Assembly: GCA_023430725.1 (NCBI GenBank)
Contig: JAEYZD010000046.1
Location: 1 to 24,459 of the forward strand
Reading direction: 5' to 3'
Source: Bacteroidota bacterium
GTDB lineage: Bacteria; Bacteroidota; Bacteroidia; Bacteroidales; VadinHA17
DNA length: 24,459 nt
The stretch's first letter is position 1. Each line of letters opens with the position of its first letter. A program made the translations under genes and the position numbers. This document shows, in pieces, positions 7,693-15,981 of this stretch. Under the pieces are notes generated by a model, which saw nothing but the letters and a program-made list of their open reading frames with translations, had not been told where the DNA came from and searched no databases.

Positions 7693-8097
7693 ATGCTTAA
7701 CATAACAGGCAAACGGATCGCCATCGTTGAGGACGATGCTGCTTCACTGAAGTACTATGAGACTCTTCTCAGGGAAACCGGCGCGGAGGTCTCCGTATAC
7801 CGTAACGGCAAAGAATTTGTTGATGCAATAACCGTTGGCAAGGCTCATTTTGATCTTGTATTCATGGATTTTCTCGTGCCGCTTGTAAACGGAATTGAAT
7901 GCACGAGGGCATTTCGCCAGGTGAACCGGTCAGCCCCTGTGATACTTATCACGGCCTATTTTTCCGAGCAGACAAAAAATGAAGCTTACATTGCAGGCTG
8001 TACCGAATACAACCTCAAGCCTGTCTTCCCGGATAAGATCCATCTGATCATCGAAAAGTACCTGGCCCCCCGGCCGGCGTATCAGGCGTACGACTGA
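7693..8097 (+). CDS. Stand-alone response regulator receiver (CheY-like)
   Basis: A 134-residue single-domain receiver. The acidic pocket is E13/D14/D15, the phosphoacceptor is D59 (in DLVFMD), the switch threonine is T87 (in LITAY), and the invariant lysine is K109 (in NLKP). All residues needed for phosphotransfer and signalling are present. There is no DNA-binding or enzymatic output domain; the sequence ends shortly after the last helix. Such proteins usually relay phosphate or bind a partner protein. No histidine kinase or partner is encoded in this window, so the input and output are unknown. It follows a 179-base intergenic region with a candidate promoter and converges on the DUF2723 gene, with 27 bases between their stop codons. 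Confidence 0.88.
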   Translation: MLNITGKRIAIVEDDAASLKYYETLLRETGAEVSVYRNGKEFVDAITVGKAHFDLVFMDFLVPLVNGIECTRAFRQVNRSAPVILITAYFSEQTKNEAYIAGCTEYNLKPVFPDKIHLIIEKYLAPRPAYQAYD

Positions 8098-8105
8098 TTT
8101 GTCTC

Positions 8106-8119
8106 CAGGCATTTGCCTG
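8106..8119. terminator. Weak inverted repeat between convergent genes
   Basis: CAGGC and GCCTG pair around ATTT in the 27-base gap between the convergent receiver and DUF2723 genes. The position suits a bidirectional terminator, but the stem is short and no clear T-run follows on either strand, so the call is tentative. Confidence 0.25.
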
Positions 8120-8124
8120 ATCTC

Positions 8125-11100
8125 CTACTGCCTCATCCCGCCATACCTTGTATACAGCTCGTTGTATTTGACGTTCAGCTCCTCTGCGAGGGTGGTTTCA
8201 CCGTTGTCAAAACAGACGCGCATGACCTGCATGATCATCTGGAGGCCATTGGCTGTCTCAGCCTCGGCATAGAGTGCCACAGAGGGCTTCTGGTCAAGGA
8301 TATAGCTGGAACGGTCATAATAGTACCCGGCAAAACCTGAGGCAAGCTCCTTCGCCTTATCACGCTCACCGGCAGCAAAGCATGCCGAGATGATGTCCGA
8401 GAAGTAGAAATCATAGCCCAGTTTCGATACCGGGAAGAGCTCCAGGCACCTGTTGATCACTTCCTTTGCCCTGACGGTATCGCCTTCCGCCGCCAGCTGT
8501 TTCGCAAGTTTGGAATAATTGAGGCGTGCCCGCACAACGGTCAGGGTACGGTTATGGTAATAGTCAATATAAACATCCGGATCAGCGGAACCGGTCCACG
8601 TGAATTTGTTCATCATATTGTCATACAGGATATCGGTATCGATTGTCCCGTACTCAAACCAGCTCTTGTTGACCCCCTTCACAGGCACAAGCCTGTAGGC
8701 CAGCCCTTCAAGCTGGAAGTACTCCTCCAGCCCGAGAGCGTCATCATGCTGACCGGCCACGAAATAAATCGGTCGGTCCCAGTCGTTGTGAGCCAGGATA
8801 TCAATCACAAGGAGCTGGTTTTTCATGATCCATGAACCCTTCAAGTTAATGTCGATGTAAGGGACAATCTTATCGGCATCCTCCGGTTTTACTGTGCCGT
8901 TGGCAATCACCTTGGCTGCATCCACCGGGATGCGTATCGTGCGGGTGGGTATGTACCAGAGATCCTCACCGTAGAGTGACAGTTTCGCCTGTTCACTGCC
9001 GCTTGTTATGAACTTCATAACCTCCTTCGCCGTTGCCGGCTCCTTAACCCTCTCAAAGACAGCCACCTGATTGTTGACACCGTCATAGTACAGCTCCTTT
9101 GGAAGGCTGATGGGCAGCGGTTCGGAGGTGTAGGCCTTATATTTCATCTGGTCAATGTACCAGTCGGTGTTCAGAAGCATCAGGTTGCATATCCTTACGT
9201 CAGTGCGGACATTCTCCACCTCCTGTGCATACCACAGCGGGAAGGTGTCATTGTCGCCGCCCGTGAATATTATGGCGTTCGGAGCGCACGACTTGAGGTA
9301 ATTGAAAGCCACGTCCCTCCCGAGATACCTGCCTGAGCGGTCATGGTCATCCCAGTTTTCGGATGCCATCAGCGCCGGCACCGCGGCAAAGGTGAGCGCG
9401 GAGGCGATTAGAGCTGCGGGTGTGGCGGGAACAGCTTTTCGGAGCAGTTCAAACAGCGCAAGCATCCCGAGGCCTATCCATATCGTGAAGGCGTAAAACG
9501 AAGCTGCATATGCATAATCCCGCTCCCTGGGCTGGTTCGGGTACTGGTTGAGGTATATGACGATTGCTATGCCCGTCATCACGAAGAGCAGAAGCACGAT
9601 CCACCAGTTTCGGACATCGCGGTTAAAGTGCCACAGGAAACCGACCAGACCCAGCAGCAGCGGGATGAGATAGTACTTGTTTCGTGAAGGGGCATTCTTC
9701 ATGTCATCAGGCATTCCTTTCACCGATCCTGTCCTGGGGGCATCGAGGGCTTCAATACCTGTGATCCAGTTGCCGTTGATGGGTCCTCCCGAGCTCTGGA
9801 TGTCATTCTGCCTGCCGCTGAAGTTCCACATGAAGTACCGGAAATACATGAAGCCGAGCTGGTGGCTGAACATAAACCTGAGGTTCTGCCCGAAAGTGGG
9901 TACCCTGACAGTAGTTGTCTCCCCTGTCTGTGGATCCTTCACGCGAACCGGCTTGCCCCCGGTGCCAACATACCTCTCATACTCCCTGATATGGTCAGGT
10001 GAGTCACTCCACATCCTGGGAAACAGGGTCATGAAACGCTCGTCATACTCTCGGGTGGTCTCGCGGTTTGTGATAATATATTTTCCGCCAGAGGGATTAT
10101 ATGTGGGTTTGCCCTTGACATAATCGGTCACCGGAGCATTGTAATAAGGGCCATGAAAGAGTGGCCGCTGGCCGTACTGCTCGCGGTTCAGGTAATAGAG
10201 CAGGGCGAAGGGATTGGAGGGGTTGTTTTCATTCATCGGCGGGTTCGCGGTTGACCTTATGACGATGACTGCAAAGCTCGAATAGCCGATGATTATTACA
10301 GTAAGAGCCGTCATAATAGTGTTGAGCACCATCCTTTTACGGGTCGAAAGAATCCAGACCCCGTAGATGACTGCCGCAAGGAAAACAATGTTAAGAAGCA
10401 GACTGTCTGTCAGCAGCCATAACCCCGACAGAAGCATTGTAACGGCTGCAAGTATGAATCCCCTCCTGCCGTCGGTATGTGTGAAGGTGTACCAGACGGA
10501 GAACAGCAGCACTGCCAGGAAGAGCAGCATATGAATATACATGCCGCTGTTGAACGGCATGCCAAGGCTGTTTACAAAGAAGAGTTCAAAGGCTGATGTC
10601 ACCCTCACAAGACCGGGAATGATGCCGTACATGACAAGCACGATCAATATTACCGATACGCCTATTGAAGCGGCAAAACCTTTCCATGAAAACTCATGCT
10701 TGCGGAAGTACCAGATGAAAGTAATGGCCGGAATTGCAAGCAGGTTAAGGAGGTGCACCCCAATTGAGAGCCCCATCATGTAGGCAATCAGGATGATCCA
10801 TCTGTCGGCATGGGGTTCGTCCGCCACATCCTCCCATCTCAGCATGGCCCAGAATACGACAGCGGTGAAGAGCGAGGAGGTTGCATAAACCTCTCCCTCA
10901 ACTGCCGAAAACCAGAAAGTGTCAGAGAAGGCATAGGCCAGCGCTCCGGTCACGCCGGCACCGAGAACAGCGATAATGCTTCCGGCAGAATAGTCAGATT
11001 CCTGCTTCAGAAAAATCCTCCTTGCAAGGTGGGTGACGGTCCAGAACAGGAACAGTATCGTCAGTGCGCTGAAAAGGCCTGACATAGCATTTACCATCAT

Positions 11101-11331
11101 GGCCACCTTCGACACGTCGCCTCCGGCAAAAAAGGTGAAAAACCTCCCGAGGAGCATGAAGAATGGTGCCCCGGGCGGGTGCCCTACCTCAAGCTTCCAT
11201 GCCGAGGCAATGAACTCACTGCAGTCCCAGAGGCTCATCGTCGGCTCGAGGGTCAGAAGATAGGTTATGGCTGCCACGGTAAATACCGCCCAGCCGATTA
11301 TGTTTTCCCAGAGCCTGAATTTCTTTATCAT
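8125..11331 (-). CDS. DUF2723 / glycosyltransferase family 117 membrane protein
   Basis: A 1068-residue protein with many N-terminal membrane segments and a long C-terminal soluble part. The start chosen is the ATG at 11331 (MIKKFRLWEN); the longer frame to 11463 would run into the divergent gene's coding start and add an unlikely polar extension. DUF2723 hallmarks are visible: WDCSEF (D36, E39) and GHPPGAPF (50-57) in the first external loop, a QPRERDYAYA stretch after the membrane region, and GGDNDTFPLWYAQE in the soluble part. The region after about residue 930 looks helical and TPR-like. The family is assigned to GT117, GT-C-type transferases related to eukaryotic TMEM260, a protein O-mannosyltransferase. 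A role in protein O-glycosylation at the periplasmic face is likely by family but not shown here. Confidence 0.9.
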   Translation of the reverse strand: MIKKFRLWENIIGWAVFTVAAITYLLTLEPTMSLWDCSEFIASAWKLEVGHPPGAPFFMLLGRFFTFFAGGDVSKVAMMVNAMSGLFSALTILFLFWTVTHLARRIFLKQESDYSAGSIIAVLGAGVTGALAYAFSDTFWFSAVEGEVYATSSLFTAVVFWAMLRWEDVADEPHADRWIILIAYMMGLSIGVHLLNLLAIPAITFIWYFRKHEFSWKGFAASIGVSVILIVLVMYGIIPGLVRVTSAFELFFVNSLGMPFNSGMYIHMLLFLAVLLFSVWYTFTHTDGRRGFILAAVTMLLSGLWLLTDSLLLNIVFLAAVIYGVWILSTRKRMVLNTIMTALTVIIIGYSSFAVIVIRSTANPPMNENNPSNPFALLYYLNREQYGQRPLFHGPYYNAPVTDYVKGKPTYNPSGGKYIITNRETTREYDERFMTLFPRMWSDSPDHIREYERYVGTGGKPVRVKDPQTGETTTVRVPTFGQNLRFMFSHQLGFMYFRYFMWNFSGRQNDIQSSGGPINGNWITGIEALDAPRTGSVKGMPDDMKNAPSRNKYYLIPLLLGLVGFLWHFNRDVRNWWIVLLLFVMTGIAIVIYLNQYPNQPRERDYAYAASFYAFTIWIGLGMLALFELLRKAVPATPAALIASALTFAAVPALMASENWDDHDRSGRYLGRDVAFNYLKSCAPNAIIFTGGDNDTFPLWYAQEVENVRTDVRICNLMLLNTDWYIDQMKYKAYTSEPLPISLPKELYYDGVNNQVAVFERVKEPATAKEVMKFITSGSEQAKLSLYGEDLWYIPTRTIRIPVDAAKVIANGTVKPEDADKIVPYIDINLKGSWIMKNQLLVIDILAHNDWDRPIYFVAGQHDDALGLEEYFQLEGLAYRLVPVKGVNKSWFEYGTIDTDILYDNMMNKFTWTGSADPDVYIDYYHNRTLTVVRARLNYSKLAKQLAAEGDTVRAKEVINRCLELFPVSKLGYDFYFSDIISACFAAGERDKAKELASGFAGYYYDRSSYILDQKPSVALYAEAETANGLQMIMQVMRVCFDNGETTLAEELNVKYNELYTRYGGMRQ

Positions 11332-11437
11332 GATATGAATGTTACCGTTCCTGAATATTCCGCACGAAAATAATAAGATTTTGGCGTGTGCCCGAAGATA
11401 TCGGCCAATTTTGGTATTTTTGGGCAAACTGCCCGGC

Positions 11438-14305
11438 ATGAAAAAGGTAATTATACTGCTCATTATGAGCCTGCTTCCGTTAGCCTGGGCCGGTGCGCAG
11501 TATTATGACACGGGACAGGACCCCGCATCACTGAAGTGGCTGCAGATAAAGACCACTCACTTCCGCATAATCTTTCCGGAGGACTTCGGCATGGAGGCCA
11601 CCCGCTATGCCCGGCTGCTGGAGGAGTCATACGGGAAGCTCTCAGCGCTCTACCCCGGGGCCAGGACAAATATTCCCGTGATTATTCACAACCATTCGAT
11701 GCAGTCAAACGGTTATGTCAGCTGGGCGCCCCGCAGGATGGAGCTCTTTCCCCTGCCGGGACAGGATAACCTCCCGATGCACCCCGCCAGGCAGCTTGCT
11801 GTTCACGAGGCAGCACATGTGCTGCAGCTGGGTTCGCTCAACGGGAAAGGGCTGGGCAGGGCTCTGACATGGATCATCGGGGAACAGGCGGTGGGACTTG
11901 CGGCAGTGGAGGTGCCGAACTGGGCCTTCGAGGGTGATGCGGTATATGCGGAAACAGCTACGGGCCTCTCGGGAAGGGGACGAAGCAATGTGTTTATCCG
12001 GGGCGCCAGGGCTCTGGCAGAGGGTCCGGAGGGATTGTACGACTACGACAAGATGCTCTCAGGCTCATACAGGGACTTCACTCCTGACCATTATGTCTTC
12101 GGATACCTGATGATGAACCACCTGCGGGCAACAGACCCTGATGCCTGGAGCACAATGACCTCAAAAATATCACCCGGCTGGCACCTGAACCCTGTAAATG
12201 CCGGACTCCGGGGCGGAGCCGGACTGACAAAAAAACGGCTTTATGACTCAACATTCGCCACCCTCGGAAAAATGTGGAACAACAGCCTGCCCGAAGGAAC
12301 CAGGGATTACACCCCCCTCAGCGCAAGCCACAGGCGGGATTATGTCAGCTATTACAACCCCTGCCGTTTGCCCGACGGAAGGATCATCTCGCTCAGGACC
12401 TCTGTGTCCGATCCGTCACGGTTCTCAATCACAAACCCGGTAACAGGCAAGGAACTTAATTTTACCACCACCGGATACATATATCCCTATGTTTTTTCAG
12501 TTTCGGACAGCTCAGTGGTATGGTCTGAGCAGCACCCGGATATCAGATGGGATAATCGCGACTATTCAGTGATAAAGAGACTTGACCTTTCCGGGGGAGC
12601 CGTCAGGCAGCTCACCTTCCGGTCAAGGTATACGGCGCCGGACCTTTCTCCTGACGGCAGAACGGTGGCTGCTGTATCAACAACCACCGGAATGCACTGT
12701 TCCCTTGTACTTCTCGATGCCCTCACGGGAGAGGAGCTGATGAATATCGTGCCACCGGACAGCCTTATCCTCCAGCGCCCGGCCTGGTCATCGGATGGCA
12801 GTGCAGTAACCATGGTAACACTCAGCGAAAAAGGTGAAGGAATACGGAGTTACAGTCCTACAGGCAAGAGATGGACTATACACATCGGGGAGAGTGTTAC
12901 CGACATTGTACAGGCAAAAATGCACAATGACACTCTCTTCTATCTCGCGCAGGGCGACGGATCAGACAACATCTACCGCATTGCAGGCGACGGACCGGCA
13001 GAGAGGATAACCGGATCACGGTTCGGCATATCGGGTTTTTCGGTGAGAGGAGGCGAGCTGCTCTTTTCAGATTACACATCCGGCGGGTATATCATAGCAT
13101 CAGAAAAAACATCAGCCACAGCAGGGCCGGCGGGAAGCACCGGCCATGAAATCATTCCGGCCGTTGCTCCGATGAAATCGGTTCATGAAAGCGAGGAAAA
13201 CCCTGTGCCGGTGATCCCGGAGCCTGTACGTTACAGCAAACTTGGCCACCTTTTCAACATCCACAGCTGGTTCCCGTTCTACGCAGACATTGATGAGCTG
13301 AAGAGCGATCCGACATCTGTCAGGCCCGGGCTTACCCTTATGTCACAGAACCACCTGAGCACGCTCGTATCAACGGCAGGCTACGAATACAGCTACGGGG
13401 ACCATTTCATTCATTCCGGCATCACCTGGAAGGGGTGGCACCCTGTGATCGATGCTGAGCTCACATGGGGAGGAGAACAGCTGGTAAGCAGGGATACATC
13501 GCAGGGATCAGCGCCTTCGGACCTGGGCCGCGACTTTCAGCTGAACCTCAACGTATATGACCAGCTGTGGTTCGCGTACGGCAAGTTCAGACAGCTTCTC
13601 ATGCCCGCTGTTTACCTCAGCTACCGCAACAAGTACACATTCATCCCGGATGAGAACAGGTTTGACAGGGATATCATTACGGTTACCGGGAGACTCTATT
13701 TCTCAAACACCTTCCGGACAGCATACCGTGACATCAATCCGCGCTGGGGCCAGGTGATTGACCTGAGGCTTACAGGTACACCGTGGGATTCTGAGCTTTA
13801 CAACAGCAGAAGCTATGCAAGGGGCACCCTCTTCTTTCCGGGCATAATGGCCAATCACAGCCTGTCAGCAAAGGCAGGATGGGAGAACCAGGCTCCTGCG
13901 AGGAAACTGATCTACCGCAACTCAATACCCTGGCCCAGGGGCCTCAGGGATGAGCTCATAGCAGAAAAACTCTTCTCGTTCTCGGCAGATTACACAATGC
14001 CCCTGATTTACCCCGATCTTGCAGCAGGCAGCCTGCTGTACCTGAAGAGAATAAGGGGCACACTCTTCTGGGACTATGCCAGGGGTGAAAAGATCAATGA
14101 TTACTCCAATCGCAGTTTCAATCCCGGTACGGCGGAATACAGTTCATACGGATCGGAACTGATGGCAGATTTCTATCTCATGCGCTTCCCGTTCGAGATG
14201 AGTGCAGGCGTCAGGGGAGGATATATCCCGGGAGAGCAGAGATATTTCGTGACAGGGGCCTTCTCAGTCAATATCTACGGTACGGTCCTGGGAAGAGAGC
14301 GCTGA
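11438..14305 (+). CDS. Secreted gluzincin peptidase-like, TolB-type propeller and outer-membrane barrel protein
   Basis: A 955-residue protein. The start is the ATG at 11438, which gives a clean signal peptide (MKKVIILL to AWAGA-Q, cleavage near residue 20); the earlier in-frame ATG lacks one. Residues 30-300 resemble a peptidase-MA/M1-type domain: H123-E-A-A-H127 is a zinc-binding HExxH, and E165 in WAFEGDAVY is the likely third ligand. Residues about 320-600 contain repeated strands with SPDGRTVAAVS-like motifs, as in TolB/WD40 propellers. From about 640 to the end, alternating aromatic and polar strands suggest a surface-antigen-like outer-membrane beta-barrel. The substrate is unknown. 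It is divergent from the DUF2723 gene (106 bases) and its last 42 bases overlap the convergent decarboxylase gene. Confidence 0.78.
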   Translation: MKKVIILLIMSLLPLAWAGAQYYDTGQDPASLKWLQIKTTHFRIIFPEDFGMEATRYARLLEESYGKLSALYPGARTNIPVIIHNHSMQSNGYVSWAPRRMELFPLPGQDNLPMHPARQLAVHEAAHVLQLGSLNGKGLGRALTWIIGEQAVGLAAVEVPNWAFEGDAVYAETATGLSGRGRSNVFIRGARALAEGPEGLYDYDKMLSGSYRDFTPDHYVFGYLMMNHLRATDPDAWSTMTSKISPGWHLNPVNAGLRGGAGLTKKRLYDSTFATLGKMWNNSLPEGTRDYTPLSASHRRDYVSYYNPCRLPDGRIISLRTSVSDPSRFSITNPVTGKELNFTTTGYIYPYVFSVSDSSVVWSEQHPDIRWDNRDYSVIKRLDLSGGAVRQLTFRSRYTAPDLSPDGRTVAAVSTTTGMHCSLVLLDALTGEELMNIVPPDSLILQRPAWSSDGSAVTMVTLSEKGEGIRSYSPTGKRWTIHIGESVTDIVQAKMHNDTLFYLAQGDGSDNIYRIAGDGPAERITGSRFGISGFSVRGGELLFSDYTSGGYIIASEKTSATAGPAGSTGHEIIPAVAPMKSVHESEENPVPVIPEPVRYSKLGHLFNIHSWFPFYADIDELKSDPTSVRPGLTLMSQNHLSTLVSTAGYEYSYGDHFIHSGITWKGWHPVIDAELTWGGEQLVSRDTSQGSAPSDLGRDFQLNLNVYDQLWFAYGKFRQLLMPAVYLSYRNKYTFIPDENRFDRDIITVTGRLYFSNTFRTAYRDINPRWGQVIDLRLTGTPWDSELYNSRSYARGTLFFPGIMANHSLSAKAGWENQAPARKLIYRNSIPWPRGLRDELIAEKLFSFSADYTMPLIYPDLAAGSLLYLKRIRGTLFWDYARGEKINDYSNRSFNPGTAEYSSYGSELMADFYLMRFPFEMSAGVRGGYIPGEQRYFVTGAFSVNIYGTVLGRER

Positions 14306-15706
14306 GGCGCACTCCCTGATGAGGTTCCAGGCTTCGGTAACATGATGCTCCGTCACGTTTGTCTGGGCGGTTACCATACGCATAACGTATCTCCCGTGGA
14401 CTTTTGTGTGAGTCAGGTAGATCTTCCCTGAATCATTGAGGTCATGATTGATCCTTTCGTTGAGGCTGTCAGCCTCTGAGTCACTCATTCCATCCGGCCG
14501 GTACCGGAAACAGACGGTGTTGAGCGGCACCGGAGCCATCAGTTCGAAGTCTTTCTCAGCCTCAATCAGACCCGCGAGCATCTTTGCCAGGCGGAGGTGT
14601 TCCCGTATTGCTGCCTGCAGTCCCTCAACGCCGTATGAGCGAATGACAGCCCACAGCTTCAGCGCCCTGAACCGCCTTCCAAGCGGTATGCCCCAGTCGC
14701 GGTAATCATTCACCTTCCCGCGTGTGCGTGTCTTAAGGTATTCCGGCAGAATCTCAAAGGTGCGTATGAGTGATGCCGCATCGCGGACGAAGTATGCGGA
14801 GCAGTCGAAATTCGTGAACATCCACTTGTGCGGATTGAAGACAAACGAGTCGGCATATTCCATCCCGTCAGACATCCACCTCATCTCCGGAAGAAGGAGT
14901 GCGGTCCCACCCAGGGCGGCATCGACATGGAGCCAGATACCGTGCCTGTGGCATATCTCTCCCACCTGTCTCAGCGGATCAACGGCAGTGGTTCCCGTGG
15001 TACCGATTGTGGCAACCGTGCAGCACGGGATATAACCGGCATCCAGATCTTTCTCTATTGCCCTCTCCAGGGCCTCAGGATCCATTGAAAAGTCATCACG
15101 GACTTCTACCCTGACCAGGTTGCTGCGTCCGAATCCTGCCACGCCTGCCCCCTTCTCGACAGATGAGTGGGTCTGGGTTGAAACATATATTCTCAGCCTT
15201 CCGGCATCGGGAAGCCCTTCACTGTTGGACCGGAACCCTGTAGCTTTTTCGCGGGCTGTGATCAGCGCGGCCAGCGTGGCCGATGAGGCACTGTCCTGTA
15301 TCACACCTTCAAACTCATCCGGCAGACCGGTCATTGTCCGCAGCCATTCCATCATCCTCTCCTCGAGCTCTGCCGCGGCCGGGGAGGTCTCCCACAGCAT
15401 GCACTGCGCCCCGAGGGCCGAGGTGAGCATCTCGGCAAGAACGGACGGAGGGCTGCTGTTTGCAGGGAAATAGGCAAAGAAATTCGGACTCTGCCAGTGA
15501 GTTATCCCCGGCATTATTACCTCATCAAAATCCTTCAGGAAATTGTCAAAGGATTCACTGCCCGACGGAGGGAGCTCAGGCAATGCATTCTTTATATCAC
15601 CGGGACGGACCCGCGATTTTACAGGATACTGCTCAACATTTTCAAAGTAACGGGCTATCCATTCGACGATGGCATGACCCTGCCTCCTGAATTCGTCGCT
15701 GTCCAT
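14264..15706 (-). CDS. Group II PLP-dependent decarboxylase, aromatic L-amino acid decarboxylase type
   Basis: A 480-residue cytoplasmic enzyme predicted to decarboxylate an aromatic amino acid (tryptophan, tyrosine, phenylalanine or DOPA) to the amine and CO2, consuming a proton. K294 in NPHKW binds PLP; H180 (THSSVEKGA) stacks on the ring; D262 (LHVDAAL) contacts the pyridine nitrogen. Y323 in PEYLK matches the catalytic-loop tyrosine of true decarboxylases; aldehyde synthases carry Phe there. HWQSPNFFAYFP (70-81) is a family substrate-pocket motif. The ATG at 15706 is preferred; a GTG one codon upstream (15709) would also work. It starts 5 bases after the atpC stop, so it is very likely read through from the ATP synthase operon. 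Its 3' end overlaps the convergent peptidase gene. The exact substrate is not resolved. Confidence 0.9.
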   Translation of the reverse strand: MDSDEFRRQGHAIVEWIARYFENVEQYPVKSRVRPGDIKNALPELPPSGSESFDNFLKDFDEVIMPGITHWQSPNFFAYFPANSSPPSVLAEMLTSALGAQCMLWETSPAAAELEERMMEWLRTMTGLPDEFEGVIQDSASSATLAALITAREKATGFRSNSEGLPDAGRLRIYVSTQTHSSVEKGAGVAGFGRSNLVRVEVRDDFSMDPEALERAIEKDLDAGYIPCCTVATIGTTGTTAVDPLRQVGEICHRHGIWLHVDAALGGTALLLPEMRWMSDGMEYADSFVFNPHKWMFTNFDCSAYFVRDAASLIRTFEILPEYLKTRTRGKVNDYRDWGIPLGRRFRALKLWAVIRSYGVEGLQAAIREHLRLAKMLAGLIEAEKDFELMAPVPLNTVCFRYRPDGMSDSEADSLNERINHDLNDSGKIYLTHTKVHGRYVMRMVTAQTNVTEHHVTEAWNLIRECASALSSQDRTVDID

Positions 15707-15711
15707 CACCC

Positions 15712-15963
15712 TCAGCTTTGGGTCACCGAGTCAGCCAGCAGTATGATCCTGTTCTTCTTTACCTCGATAACGCCGCCGGTGATCTCAAAGCGTACCTCGG
15801 CACCCTGTTCATCAGCTATTACGACAGGGCCTGCGTCGAGTGTGGAGATGATCGGTGCGTGATCCTTCAGGACCTGGAACGACCCTTTTCTTCCGGGTAC
15901 CCGTACCGAGCGCACATCACCGGAATAGATGCTTTTGTCAGGTGTGATAATCTCTATCTTCAC
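15712..15963 (-). CDS. atpC: ATP synthase F1 epsilon subunit (short form)
   Basis: An 83-residue protein consisting of the N-terminal beta-sandwich only: MKIEIITPDKSIYSGDV at the start, GSFQVLKDHAPIIS at about 27-40, and ending at LADSVTQS. The C-terminal two-helix domain of the E. coli-type subunit (about 135 residues), which can insert into F1 and inhibit ATP hydrolysis, is absent. Short epsilon subunits are usual in Bacteroidota, so this is lineage-typical rather than a truncation by mutation. It couples gamma to the c-ring in the central stalk. It follows atpD by 18 bases and is followed immediately by the decarboxylase gene. Confidence 0.95.
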   Translation of the reverse strand: MKIEIITPDKSIYSGDVRSVRVPGRKGSFQVLKDHAPIISTLDAGPVVIADEQGAEVRFEITGGVIEVKKNRIILLADSVTQS

Positions 15964-15981
15964 GTCTGGTTTCTTTTGACT

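Noticed and set aside
11415..11422. TATTTTTG as a -7 promoter box for the secreted peptidase gene
   Set aside because: The box matches the Bacteroidota consensus, but no TTTG-like element lies 19-21 bases upstream (the nearest useful one is 31 bases away), and the leader would be only about nine bases.
11332..11463. 44-codon N-terminal extension of the DUF2723 protein
   Set aside because: It would cross into the divergent gene's start, and the family motif layout begins shortly after the ATG at 11331.
15712..15963. atpC as a truncated pseudogene
   Set aside because: The beta-sandwich is complete and short epsilon subunits are normal in Bacteroidota.
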